A stretch of 64,000 bases of DNA from Platycnemis pennipes (Eukaryota > Arthropoda > Insecta > Odonata > Platycnemididae). The stretch is taken from contig OW121857.1 in the NCBI GenBank assembly GCA_933228895.1, positions 71,171,672 through 71,235,671 of the forward strand. The letters run 5' to 3'. Both the position numbers and the translations under genes were made by a program. This document shows positions 29,735 through 39,542 of the stretch, one piece after another. Within the stretch, counting starts at the first letter, position 1. Each line of letters opens with the position of its first letter. Below the pieces are notes generated by a model, which worked only from the letters and a program-made list of their open reading frames with translations, ran no database searches and was not told the DNA's origin.

Positions 29735-30198
29735 CCCCCTGCGGGTAGGGGGATTGAGAATACTCCCGCAGTATCCCTGCTTGTCGTAAGAGGCGCCTTT
29801 AAGGGCGGTGAGAAAATTGTGGGTCAACTGTCTGTGTGCGGCCATACCAGCTGGCCTGCGATCCACCCGCATGTTTGCCGTGTGCGGTGACCCGTAAGGG
29901 GGAGAAGGGGATCCTGGTTGGTGAGTTCTCCGGCACCCAGCCGGGTGTCGGATGCCCGGTATGGGCCGGAGTTCAATACCCCGCTTTGGCCTCGGATTCC
30001 CTGTAAACGGGCGGTCATGATCTAGCCAATCCTGATCTATCGGCTTTCCGATACGTTCGGTGGCGAGTGCTGGAGAGACGGGGGTCTGCGTAGGGCGGCC
30101 AAAGGCGTATGGGTTTGAAGGACTCATGCGCTGGAGGTTCTATCCTGAAACAGCCCCGCACATCGATAGTGCTATATTCTTCGGTATCGATAGTGCTA
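29735..30198 (+). other. I7 5' UTR with internal deletions
   Basis: It follows the I-group 5' UTR but lacks about 60 bp after the first stem-loops (GGCGGTGAGAAAATTGTGGG runs straight into the GTCAACTGTC block). It ends in a deletion joining the sequence before ORF1 to mid-ORF1. A 12-bp direct repeat ATCGATAGTGCT flanks that joint (30,162-30,173 and 30,186-30,197). Confidence 0.6.
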
Positions 30199-30958
30199 AG
30201 AGATACAACGTCTGTAGATCTGACCTTCGCCTGCGATAAACTTCCAGAGAAGGTGTATGTGGGGTATGAATCCGTACCTGTGCGTCCTTTCATACCTCGT
30301 CCCATGCGTTGCTTTAACTGCCAACGCTTTGGCCACATCGCAACCAGATGTGAGGGCGAGGCCACCTGCCCCCGCTGTGGCAAAGATAAGCACGAAACCG
30401 ATGAATGTACATCTGAATCGAGCTGCGTGAACTGCGAAGGTGCACACCCTGCATACTCAAATAAGTCCCCCAAGCAGCAAGAGGAAAGAAAAGTGGTAGA
30501 GATAAAAACCATTGAAAAGATAACTTATTTAGAAGCACGTAGGAAGTATCGGGCCCTAGTAGCCCCCACCTTTTCTCGGTTTTTGCCACCGTGGCCTCTG
30601 CACCGGTAAGGAAGTGCTCCGTGCAAACTCAAACACCCAAAATTAATCCGATGAAGGAAAATGACAAAGAAGGAACCCAAAAAGGAATAGCCAATGTGGC
30701 AGAAATGAAAAAGACGCAGGAACTAAATAAAGATACAAAAATCGCTGGTCCTTCCAAGAAGAACCAACCTAATGCTGGGAAGAAAATGCAAGGACTGCAG
30801 CGGACTAAATCGTTTTCCCCTGGACCTCCCTACCCTCCCGGCCCCTCGTCTACAACATCCGATGTGGTGGCTATGGAGGAGGACGACAGTTTGTCGGAAA
30901 TCCTCCAAGCTAGGAGTCAAGGAAAGAAGAAAAATCGCATTAAAAGATAAGTGCGCAC
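30199..30958 (+). pseudogene. I7 ORF1, N-terminally deleted and frameshifted
   Basis: Coding similarity begins at DTTSVDLTFACDKLPEK, so about the first 150 residues are gone. The knuckles CFNCQRFGHIATRC, CPRCGKDKHETDEC and a third with its last Cys replaced (SNKSP for SRKCP) follow. A frameshift at about 30,580 moves the frame; the second part (30,591-30,950) carries the Lys-rich tail, MEEDDSLSE and KKKNRIKR. It is not functional. Confidence 0.8.
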
Positions 30959-30974
30959 AATTCAATCACCCCAA

Positions 30975-31260
30975 ATGTTTTCAATCCTACAGTGGAATTG
31001 CTGTGGATTTTACCGCCGCAAAGAGGAGTTGAAGGTTTTAATGAGAAATTTTAGCCCTCTCTGTATCTGCATACAAGAAACACATTTAAAGCCTTCTGAC
31101 AAAATCGTTTTAAGAGGCTAAGATTTTCCGGTTTGACGATGAGAAAGGAAATAGAGCGCAAGGTGGAGTAATTACTGCAGTTCAAGAGGGTTTTCTAAAC
31201 CTCCCAGGTAAGACTGCAAACTCCTTTACAGGCTATTGCTGTGACCGTTGTGTGCCCTGA
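30975..31260 (+). pseudogene. I7 ORF2 start (endonuclease), broken
   Basis: The ATG at about 30,975 reads MFSILQWNCCGFYRRKEEL, then IQETHLKPSDK. A stop appears at about 31,120 and the frame shifts several times before the I8 junction at 31,260. It is homologous to the N-terminus of intact ORF2 copies. Confidence 0.8.
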
Positions 31261-31270
31261 ACTGATTACC
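31261..31270 (+). repeat. Target-site duplication, left copy (I8 in I7)
   Basis: ACTGATTACC is identical to 36,987-36,996. It lies in the I7 codons ELIT, which continue as FCNVYLPEG on the right side. Confidence 0.88.
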
Positions 31271-31866
31271 CACCCCGCACGGGGGGAAGAGATTTATCTC
31301 TTCCTAAGGGGAGTAGCGCCCCCACGGACCCGAGCCCACCGAGGAGACAACCTCGTTAAAAAACCCACAGTGCGTCGGGGCAGTTTCCGGGCAGTATGTG
31401 AGTCTACTGTGCTGAGTAGAGCCACAACATCTGGCCAACTGACTCACCCGCGTGTTTGCCGTGCGTGGAGACCCGTAAGGTGGGGAAAGAGGATCCTGGT
31501 GGTTGAGCCTCCCGGTCTGGATGGGGGTCGGATCCCCTGAAAGTCGGGTTGCAACACACCACTTTGGCCTTGGACTCCACCGAAACGGGAGGTCAGGGAG
31601 TAGCCGCCTCTGATCAATCGGCTAGCTGTTTCGTATCGGCGTTCAGCAGGCGAGTGCGGACGGCATGGGGGTCTGGCGGAAGGGCGTCGAAGGTGCGCGG
31701 GTTTGGAGGACCCGCGTAGCCGGAGACCAACCCAGAAGCAGACAACCATGCCAGAAGTGCTATATCCCTCGGGTAGCCCTGGCGACCGCACCGGCTTGCG
31801 GTGCGGCGTCCCGAATGTGTGGCTCCGTGGTGGGTGGGGAGCCCGGGGGATGAACAATTTCTTTAG
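31271..31866 (+). promoter_or_regulatory. I8 5' UTR, diverged but with the same folds
   Basis: It begins CACCCCGCACGGGG. It has GGAAGAGA-TTTA-TCTCTTCC (31,285-31,304), CGAGG-AGACAA-CCTCG (31,340-31,355) and CCGCACC-GGCTTGC-GGTGCGG (31,786-31,806). The last 80 bp before ORF1 are almost identical to the other subfamilies, whereas the middle is diverged. A TAG directly before the ORF1 ATG closes the upstream frame. Confidence 0.65.
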
Positions 31867-33098
31867 ATGGAAAATAACCTATTTCCTCCTTTGAAAAGAT
31901 ACCGTCCGGATTCGGATGGTGGAGCAAAGTATAAACATCCATGTCGCAAGTATTTAATTATGAGATGTGTGAACGAAGGCGAAAACCTGACCAAGGTCTC
32001 CCCCTTTCTTATAGAGCGCATCTTCTCGGCTTCCGTCCCAGGGTGTCTTGAGAATGTGAAGAAACTTCGTGATGGCACGTTGCTAATTCAAACGTTTGAT
32101 GATAAGCAAAGTGAGAAATTACTCGAAATGACATCCTTTAATGGTATCCCTGTCGCTGTGGAAAAACACAAAACACTGAATACATGTTCCGGAGTTATTT
32201 CATGTTACGATCTTCTTTACGTCGAATCGGAAGAAATAGTTAAGGATATGGCCTCTCAAGGGGTTATCGGATGTCGCCGACTTAAAACAAAACGAAATAA
32301 TGAATGGGTGAACTCAACATCAGTAGTCCTGACCTTCGCTTTAGATAGACTTCCGGAAAAGGTCAAAGTGGGATATCAACCTTGTTCTGTGCGGCCATAC
32401 ATCCCTAACCCACTCCGCTGTTTCAAATGTCAGAAATTTGGCCATACGGCAACAAGATGCAGGGGAGAAGCTTTATGCCCAAAATGCGCGAAAGCAGAAC
32501 ATGGCGAGGAAACATGCACCTCACCTGTTTTATGCAGCAACTGCGAGGGCCCCCATCCGGTCTATTCTAGAGTATGCCCTAGGATGCAGGAGGAACGCAA
32601 AATTACCGAAATCAAAGTAACAGAAAAGATTCCCTATAGCGAGGCCAGGAAAAAGTACCGCACACTTATAGCTCCAACCTTTTCAAAATCTTTTGCGAAA
32701 ACGGTTGGACCTCCAAAAACCGCCAGCACTGGCACACAAACATATAATAACGAACCGAAGCTAACGAAAAAGGAAGTTAAAGTAACGACGAACGAAGGAA
32801 AAGAAACAAAAAATAAACCGGAAGAGCCTAAAATATCAAAAACTACTTCTAAGACATTGGAGCCACCAAAAAAAATATCGAGCAGGCTAAAAAAAACGGA
32901 ACCTCAGTCTCACAGGCTTCTCATGTTCAAGGGAAACAACAATCCCAATCCTCGGAGAGTGTGCCTTTAACGGAACGCTCTCACGTATGTATAGCCCTCA
33001 ACGAAGAAGAAATGGAAGAAGATGAGGAAGACGAAGAACAAATAAAAGCCCTCCTCGCGAATAGGAGTAAGGGGAAGAAAGCATTTCTCAAGCGATAA
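31867..33098 (+). pseudogene. I8 ORF1: zinc-knuckle protein with one frameshift
   Basis: It starts MENNLFPPLKRYR. The open piece runs to 32,970 (367 aa) and contains knuckles CFKCQKFGHTATRC, CPKCAKAEHGEETC and CSNCEGPHPVYSRVC. The expected acidic and basic C-terminus (MEEDEEDEEQ...KGKKAFLKR) lies in the -1 frame and ends at 33,098. The frames can be joined at a run of eight A at about 32,889-32,896. This is most simply a one-base indel. Ribosomal slippage at the A run cannot be excluded. Confidence 0.82.
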
Positions 33099-33155
33099 GT
33101 TCTTCTCGCAGAGATCCACACTTTCAACCCTTTAATGGAAAAAAATAATAAAAAT

Positions 33156-36100
33156 ATGTTCGCTCTTCAATGGAACATCAACGGCTATTTTAAACACATT
33201 GGAGAACTGCAAATCCTACTCAATAATTTTAACCCACTCTGTGTTTTTCTACAGGAAACGCACTTTAAGGAAAATGACAAAGCTGTACTCAAGGGTTACT
33301 CAATGTACCGAGAAGACGACCTTAGCGGACGGAGGGCGCAGGGTGGAGTCGCCGTGGCCATCCGGGAGAACCTTTACACCTCCCTGGTGGACTTGCGGAC
33401 GCCATTCCAGGCTGTTGCAGTCACAATATCCACTCCAGAAGTAATTACGTTTTGCAATCTGTATCTTCCAGAGTGGGCTCCAGTTACCAGACGAAACCTG
33501 GAAGACTTGATTAATCAGCTTCCAAGGCCGTTTGTGTTACTGGGAGATTTTAATGCACACAACACCCTATGGGGTGACCAAATGCGTGATTTTAACGGTC
33601 GAGGGCGTCTTTTAGAAGCTTTTATCGATGATTTTAACCTGATTTTACTAAACGACAAAGAAAAAACCCGTTTTAATGTTTTTAGTGGAGAGTACTCTTC
33701 CATAGACCTATGGATTACCACTGAAGCCATAGCTCCTATTTTCACCATGGAAACCCATGACGATCTCTGCGGAAGTGATCACTTCCCCCTTATTATTAAA
33801 AAAGCTGGGAATGTTTGTAATTCCATTTTACCAAAAACGTGGCTTATTAGGAAAGCCAATTGGGCTGATTTTAGAAGTAGTTTTGAATATAATTTTGACT
33901 GCAGCCTGTCAGCGTTGAAAAATATTGAGATGCTTACGAACGCAATATGCGAAGCCGCGGAACTCAGCATCCCTAAAGCATCTGGCATTCCCCGCCGCCC
34001 TCCAGTTCCGTGGTGGAGTGAGGAGTGTGCAGAAGCTATTCGCAAGCGGAAAAAGGCCCTGCGTATTTTTAACAGATATCCAACCTCGACTAACTTAGCT
34101 GCTTTTAGACGACTTAGGGCCAAGGCTCGAAAAGTTGTTAGGGAAGCCAAAAAGACTTCCTGGAGAAAGTACGTCTCCAGCATAAACTCGAGAACTCCTA
34201 TTGCAATGGTCTGGACCAAAGTACAAGCAATAATGGGCCAGCATAGAATCTCCTCAGTCTCAGGGTTAAAAATTAATGGACAAATTCTTTCGCCCCCAAC
34301 CGATATTGCGGAGGTTTTCGGCGAGCTTTATGAATCAATTAGTAGCACTGACCATTATCACCCGTCATTCAAGGTCATTAAAAATCGCCAGGAGAAGGTT
34401 AATCCCAATTTCAATGAACCGATACCCACTGCTCCTTACAACTCTCCCTTCACCATGCGGGAGCTTATATCGGCCATTGGCGATTCTAAGGACACGTCTC
34501 CTGGAGGAGACTTGATTCATAATGCTTTTCTGAAGAACCTACCTATGTCCTCCTTGGCGGAAGTGCTCGCCACCTTTAATCAAGTGTGGATAGAACACGC
34601 TTTCCCGGAGAGCTGGAGAGAATCAATTGTTGTCCCTATTCCTAAAACGGGCAAGGATAGATCCAACCCTTCTAATTTTCGTCCGATTTCTTTAACAAGT
34701 TGTCTATGCAAATTAATGGAAAGAATGATCAATAGGCGACTTGTTTGGTGTTTAGAGAATCAAAATTTAATATCCAACATCCAGTGTGGCTTTCGACGGG
34801 GCAGGTCCACTATCGATCACTTGGTGAGGATTGAAAACTTTATTCAAGAGGCTTTCCTTCTTAAGCAACATGTCATAGCAGTATTCTTTGACATTGAAAA
34901 AGCGTACGACACCACTTGGAGACACGCAGTCCTACAGTCTCTGTACACATGGGGTTTTAGAGGCAACCTACCTGTATTTATTAAAAATTTTCTTAATTTG
35001 CGTACGTTTAGAGTCCGAATAGGAAATTCTCTTTCTAAATATCATATCTTGCAGAACGGAGTCCCACAAGGCTCCGTTTTAAGTGTTACCTTGTTTGCTA
35101 TTGCTATAAATAGCATTGTGAACTGCATAAAAGCGCCCACCATGGCCACTCTTTTCGTAGACGACCTAGCTATATTTTGTAGATCTTCAAAACTTTCTGT
35201 CGCTGAGAGGCAAGTCCAAATGACTTTAAACCGCCTCCATAGATGGTCTCGTGAGAATGGAATGAGGTTCAGTGAAGATAAAACGAAGTGTATGCATTTC
35301 CATAGGTTAAGGGGCATTTTTCAACAGCCAAATTTAAGGCTAGGCGACCACGCTCTGTCATTTGTGGAATCTACTTGCTTCCTAGGGTTACATCTGGACA
35401 GAAAGCTAAACTGGCGAGAACACATAGAGCGAACAAAAATAGCGTGTCATAAGATCCTAAACATGTTTAAGTTTTTAAGCAAGTCATCCTGGGGTGCCGA
35501 CCGGAAAACACTACTTCTCCTCTACCGAGCACTAGTGAGGCCCAAACTGGATTACGGATGCTTCATTTACTTCTCTGCAAGAAAGAGCTATCTAAAGCCT
35601 CTTTCCTCTGTTCATAACATGGGTTTGAGACTATCAACTGGGGCATTCAGAACCAGCCCAATTCCCAGCATCTACTGCGATTCCGGGGAACCCCCCCTGG
35701 AATCGCGCATGAAGATTTTAGCTTGCAACTATATAAGTAAGATTTTATCTATGCGACGCCACCCATGCTACGAAATTATTTTTAACCCTAAGTTTTTAGA
35801 TATTTTTAATCGACGACCAAGAGCGACTCAGCCACTTGGCATACGTTTTAAAATTTTAATTGATGACTTAGGTTTCGATATACCTACGGTATACCCGGCA
35901 GACCATTTTAATCGACCTCCGTGGGAGGCCCCTCAGATCTTCTGTGATTCAAACTATAGTGGTTCGAAAGATACTGAAGGACCCCTAGTGTTGAAACATG
36001 CAGCACTAGAGGCGTTACACAATTTCAAGGAATCCGCCAAAATATATACTGATGGCTCTAGAACAGCCTCCGCATGTGGGTGTGCCTATGTATCATCAGA

Positions 36101-36848
36101 GGCAGGGTCAGCGACCTATAAGTTACACCCCATGTGTAGCGTTTACACAGCGGAGTTATTTGCTATAAAATCCGCTCTTGCTGCAATCAAGGGTAGGAAC
36201 AAATCATTTTTAATCTGTTCCGATTCTAAGAGTGCGCTTCAGGCTATTCGTACTGGTTCCCCAGCACATCCGATTGTTAAAGAAATATCTTCCTTAATAA
36301 TGTCACTTACTGTTAAGGGTGTAGATATAAAATTTCTATGGGTCCCAGGTCACGTAGGGGTTCCTGGGAACGAAGCAGCCGATGCATCTGCAAAAGCGGC
36401 TCTTAATAAAGACAAGATTGATGTAGAAATAGTCCCTGTAGATGACCTGAAACTATATTTACGAGCAGCTATCATCAAAAATTGGGATCTGTCATGGCGT
36501 AACATAGCTTCCAATAAACTACGCCAAGTTAAAAGTGACGTGAGAGTTTGGAAGTCATCAATGCGGGATAGCAGACGAGAGGAAGCTGTATTAACGAGGC
36601 TGAGAATTGGCCATACGGTCCTAACTCACTCATATCTTTTCTCTCCTGAGAAGGAGCCGCCAACCTGCACTGACTGCAACCTCAGACTCACTGTAGCTCA
36701 TCTCTTAACCACCTGCATTGCATATCAAGCGCTCCGTGACAAATTTAGAATCCCCGCGGATCTCAGAAATATATTGGGCGATAACTCTGTAAACATAGAC
36801 AATCTTTTTATGTTTCTCCGTGAGACCAATCTTTTTTCTAAAATCTGA
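33156..36848 (+). CDS. I8 ORF2: EN-RT-RNase H polyprotein, about 1230 aa
   Basis: The ATG at 33,156 (MFALQWNINGYF) lines up with the other ORF2 starts; another in-frame ATG lies at 33,135. Endonuclease: LLGDFNAHNTLWG, GSDHFPLI. RT: FRPISLTSCLCK, FFDIEKAYDTTW, GVPQGSVLS, FVDDLAIFCRSS. RNase H: YTDGSRTAS, TAELFAI, CSDSKSAL, GNEAADASA. C-terminal finger: CTDCNLRL...H...C. No stops. Small differences (INGYF for CNGFY, a longer segment before RNase H) mark a distinct subfamily. Confidence 0.92.
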   Translation: MFALQWNINGYFKHIGELQILLNNFNPLCVFLQETHFKENDKAVLKGYSMYREDDLSGRRAQGGVAVAIRENLYTSLVDLRTPFQAVAVTISTPEVITFCNLYLPEWAPVTRRNLEDLINQLPRPFVLLGDFNAHNTLWGDQMRDFNGRGRLLEAFIDDFNLILLNDKEKTRFNVFSGEYSSIDLWITTEAIAPIFTMETHDDLCGSDHFPLIIKKAGNVCNSILPKTWLIRKANWADFRSSFEYNFDCSLSALKNIEMLTNAICEAAELSIPKASGIPRRPPVPWWSEECAEAIRKRKKALRIFNRYPTSTNLAAFRRLRAKARKVVREAKKTSWRKYVSSINSRTPIAMVWTKVQAIMGQHRISSVSGLKINGQILSPPTDIAEVFGELYESISSTDHYHPSFKVIKNRQEKVNPNFNEPIPTAPYNSPFTMRELISAIGDSKDTSPGGDLIHNAFLKNLPMSSLAEVLATFNQVWIEHAFPESWRESIVVPIPKTGKDRSNPSNFRPISLTSCLCKLMERMINRRLVWCLENQNLISNIQCGFRRGRSTIDHLVRIENFIQEAFLLKQHVIAVFFDIEKAYDTTWRHAVLQSLYTWGFRGNLPVFIKNFLNLRTFRVRIGNSLSKYHILQNGVPQGSVLSVTLFAIAINSIVNCIKAPTMATLFVDDLAIFCRSSKLSVAERQVQMTLNRLHRWSRENGMRFSEDKTKCMHFHRLRGIFQQPNLRLGDHALSFVESTCFLGLHLDRKLNWREHIERTKIACHKILNMFKFLSKSSWGADRKTLLLLYRALVRPKLDYGCFIYFSARKSYLKPLSSVHNMGLRLSTGAFRTSPIPSIYCDSGEPPLESRMKILACNYISKILSMRRHPCYEIIFNPKFLDIFNRRPRATQPLGIRFKILIDDLGFDIPTVYPADHFNRPPWEAPQIFCDSNYSGSKDTEGPLVLKHAALEALHNFKESAKIYTDGSRTASACGCAYVSSEAGSATYKLHPMCSVYTAELFAIKSALAAIKGRNKSFLICSDSKSALQAIRTGSPAHPIVKEISSLIMSLTVKGVDIKFLWVPGHVGVPGNEAADASAKAALNKDKIDVEIVPVDDLKLYLRAAIIKNWDLSWRNIASNKLRQVKSDVRVWKSSMRDSRREEAVLTRLRIGHTVLTHSYLFSPEKEPPTCTDCNLRLTVAHLLTTCIAYQALRDKFRIPADLRNILGDNSVNIDNLFMFLRETNLFSKI

Positions 36849-36986
36849 ATAGCTTTTATCAGCACATTTTTAATATTTGCATAAAATTCCGAAAGCGTGT
36901 AAAATATCAGTTTTATAGTAATAATGGCTTATGAAGGTGCGACATGACCACTGCCGTCGATGCACCTCTAAATCAACTCTACTACT
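36849..36986 (+). promoter_or_regulatory. I8 3' UTR, hairpin and (CTA)n tail
   Basis: AAGGTGCGACATGACCACTGC then CGTCGATGCACCTC keeps GGTGC/GCACC pairing, with ATGACC at its usual place. A few CTA units end the element. Confidence 0.65.
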
Positions 36987-36996
36987 ACTGATTACC
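36987..36996 (+). repeat. Target-site duplication, right copy (I8 in I7)
   Basis: ACTGATTACC is identical to 31,261-31,270. The AC could partly belong to the CTA tail, so the duplication is 8 to 10 bp. Confidence 0.85.
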
Positions 36997-37567
36997 TTTT
37001 GTAACGTATACCTGCCTGAAGGGGCCCCGGTAAACAAGGAAAATCTGGATGATTTAGTGCGACAACTCCCTAAACCTTTTGTTTTACTAGGGGATTTTAA
37101 TGCACATCACACTCTTTGGGGTAGTAGCAGAGATCAATGTAATGAAGAGGCCGCATTTTGGCAAATTTTATAGAATATTTTAACCTTTTTTTACTTAACA
37201 ACGGGGACAGTACCCGATTTAATAGTTTTAACGGAGGTTTTTCCTCCATAGACCTTTCTATGTGCTCGGGTAATATTGGCACGAAGTTCCATATGTCGGT
37301 CCACAATGATCTATGTGGCCGCGATCACTTCCCTATTATAATTAAAAAAAGAAGGGAGTCGATGTTTTAATTATAACGGACCAGGGCATCAGGTTCTCCG
37401 TAGAGCTAACTGGGCCCTTTTCAATCAGTGTTTTAACTTTACCTATGACAGAAATCGCGGATGCCTAGCGAATATTGAGACACTAACTACATGTATCATA
37501 GATGCAGCAAATGCCAGTGTGCCTAAGTCATCAGGCAACGCTAGGCGTATACCGGTGCCGTGGTGGA
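36997..37567 (+). pseudogene. I7 ORF2 continuation (endonuclease and linker), broken
   Basis: It reads FCNVYLPEGAPV, LLGDFNAHHTLWG, LNNGD, CGRDHFPII (the Ser before Asp-His replaced by Arg), then the linker up to PVPWW at 37,565. Frames change at about 37,145 and 37,360. The sequence ends abruptly against the copia gag fragment. Confidence 0.82.
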
Positions 37568-38055
37568 CCTATGCGAAAGATTGGTAGCTAAATGTGACAC
37601 CACTTTTACGTATCTTTTGCATTGTCTCTTGCCTTTTGCTGACATACTCTTGCATCGGCACGCCGGGTTCTTTCGTCGTAGTAGTCAACTCATGCAAATG
37701 CACAACCATGTGCAACATGCTGTACGTACCGCACATTGCTTTGAGCGTTGACCATATCTTATTGGCAAAAACTAATTCCCCGATATCGTGCAACATCAAG
37801 TCATGCACAGAATTATAAAGCACGGCTCTGGCCCGGCGATTAATTCTGGAATGTTCTAGGTTGAGCATTCCCAACGCTTCTTCCTGATTTTCACTATTGT
37901 GCACAGCATCTCCGAAGCCAGGGACTATCACCGTCCAGTAGTTTTTGTCTATCATTTGTGCCTCTATCCTCTTGCTCCATGCGTAGTAGTTTGAACCGTC
38001 TGCCTTTAATATAGCGCGCCTAAATTCCATCCTTTCGTCACAGTCCACCATCTTG
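37568..38055 (-). pseudogene. Copia gag N-terminal fragment
   Basis: An open minus-strand frame begins at ATG 38,051 (MVDCDERMEFRRAIL) and has DGSNYYAWSKRIEAQM, LEHSRINRRARAVLYNSV and KIWSTLKAMC, the signature of copia-type gag N-termini (UBN2-like). About 160 codons remain; the zinc knuckle and protease are missing because the sequence joins I7 at 37,567. It could be the 5' part of the copia element whose integrase lies at 29,734-28,885. Confidence 0.75.
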
Positions 38056-38095
38056 CTTGGGCCGTAATTTACTTACTTATTACGGTAGTACGCGT

Positions 38096-38300
38096 CCCAG
38101 GTAGAACACCAAATGATGTCAATTTGACGTCATGATCAGGTCACGGGCTAAAAGTCATGGTGACGTCAAAATGGGCAACAGCGGGGACATCCTCCCCGAG
38201 TCATTTTGACATCATCTTGACCAGAAAATGACTCCATAACTAATGCTATGAGGGACGTCCTTCTTGTGCCATTGTGACCTCATCTTGACCAAAAAATGAC
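38096..38300. repeat. Left terminal and subterminal repeats of the TIR transposon
   Basis: CCCAGGTAGAACACC is followed by TTTGACGTCATGA, GTGACGTCAAAATGG and two copies of TCATCTTGACCA(G/A)AAAATGAC at about 38,209 and 38,280. Repeats like these usually bind the transposase. Confidence 0.65.
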
Positions 38301-38343
38301 CTTTAATAGTACCCAAAATGCAAGTAAAATTATGTTCAAAATT

Positions 38344-38358
38344 AGGGCGGGATTTGAT
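38344..38358 (+). repeat. Target-site duplication, left copy (RTE in TIR transposon)
   Basis: AGGGCGGGATTTGAT is identical over 15 bp to 41,126-41,140. Confidence 0.9.
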
Positions 38359-38433
38359 TATTTTTTTATTATAAGTATTCTACCGGTGAAGGTAGGTTTA
38401 AATGGACATTTAATTCTTCCCACCCCCTAAATT

Positions 38434-39542
38434 TCACACGATGTCCCTCTTCAGCCCCACATACCTCCTGCCACCTATTATTCCATCCAAGCTACCCGTT
38501 CTTCTTCTCCCTCTTCCCCGCTTACCCAACGATCTTCCCTCAATCACCTCCTTCAAAACACCATCCCCTTTTATTACCTTTTCCATCCACACCTTCTGCC
38601 TTCTCCTAATTTCATCTATCAAATTTCTTTCCTCTCCTACCAATTCCAGCACTTCGTCGTTCGTTTTCCTTTCGACCCACTTTATTTTCTCCATCCTTCT
38701 CCACACCCACATTTCATAAGCCCTAATTCTATTTTCATCTTCTTTTCGCAAAGCCCACGTTTCCGCCCTATATAGTGCAACGCTCCATATTAAACTTTTC
38801 ACTAGTCTTTTCTTCACTTCCCTACTCAACGCCCCTGTCATTAGTTCACGCCTACGAGTAAAAGCTTCTTTTGCCAATGCAATTCTCCTTCTCACTTCAA
38901 TACTGCTATACCCTTTTTCTTCCAACACACTACCCAGATAGCTAAATTGCTTTACCTGCTCTAGCTTCTGACCTCCCATTTTATCGTTATACTGGCCCTT
39001 TTTGTTCTTGAAAACCGCATTACTTTCGTTTTCTTGTGGTTTATCTTCATCCCGTATCTTTCGCACTGTCCCTGCAACGCATCCAGCATTTTTTGCAAGC
39101 CACGGGCTGACTGGCTGACTAGCGCTTGGTCATCCGCAAACCTCACTGATTTTATCAATTTCCCCCCGACCTTTACTCCAGCCTCCAGCTCATCCCAAGC
39201 CTCTCTCACCATTTCCTCCGAATAGATGTTGAAAAGTACCGGCGATAACGGACAGCCCTGCCTAACTCCCCTCCCTATCGTATTCCAATCCGATTCTCCA
39301 TCCGCTACTCTCACTTGCGCCTTCTGCGCCATGTATAAAATCCGGATCAGTCTCCTGTCTCTCCAGTCTACTCCTATCTTCCGCAATATTTCCATTAACT
39401 TGTCCCACCTCACTCTGTCGAACGCCTTTTCGAAATCAACAAAGCACGCGAATACGTCCTGATTGTATTCTAGATTCCTTTCCACTAGTATTCTCATCAC
39501 TGCAATCGCATCCCGAGTGGCCCTCCCCTTCCGAAATCCAAG
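38434..39542 (-). pseudogene. RTE reverse transcriptase, frameshifted
   Basis: Two overlapping frames cover it. 39,542-38,961 has LGFRKGRATRDAI, CFVDFEKAFDRVRW (motif A), GVRQGCPLSP (motif B) and RFADDQAL (motif C). 39,066-38,434 has the thumb and C-terminal region (FSYLGSVL, ALYRAETWALRKED, MWVWRRMEKIKW). One frameshift separates them near 39,000. The N-terminal RT part is missing. Confidence 0.85.

Larger units (their letters stand above)
31271..36986 (+). mobile_element. I8: full-length, diverged I-group retrotransposon
   Basis: It is 5,716 bp flanked by a 10-bp duplication. Its 5' UTR, ORF1 and ORF2 are the most diverged of the complete copies, so it is a separate subfamily. ORF2 is open; ORF1 has one frameshift. 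The 3' hairpin is GGTGCGACATGACC...GTCGATGCACC with a short (CTA)n tail. Confidence 0.92.
29735..37567 (+). mobile_element. I7: degenerate I-group element split by nested copy I8
   Basis: The left part (29,735-31,260) has a shortened 5' UTR, a decayed ORF1 and the start of ORF2. The right part (36,997-37,567) has the rest of the endonuclease and the start of the linker. The 10-bp ACTGATTACC occurs at both I8 junctions. The 3' half of I7 is absent: at 37,568 the sequence changes to a minus-strand copia gag. Frameshifts and stops are frequent. Confidence 0.85.

Noticed and set aside
32885..32900. Programmed -1 frameshift in I8 ORF1
   Set aside because: Other copies have ORF1 in one frame, so a single-base indel in the A run is simpler.
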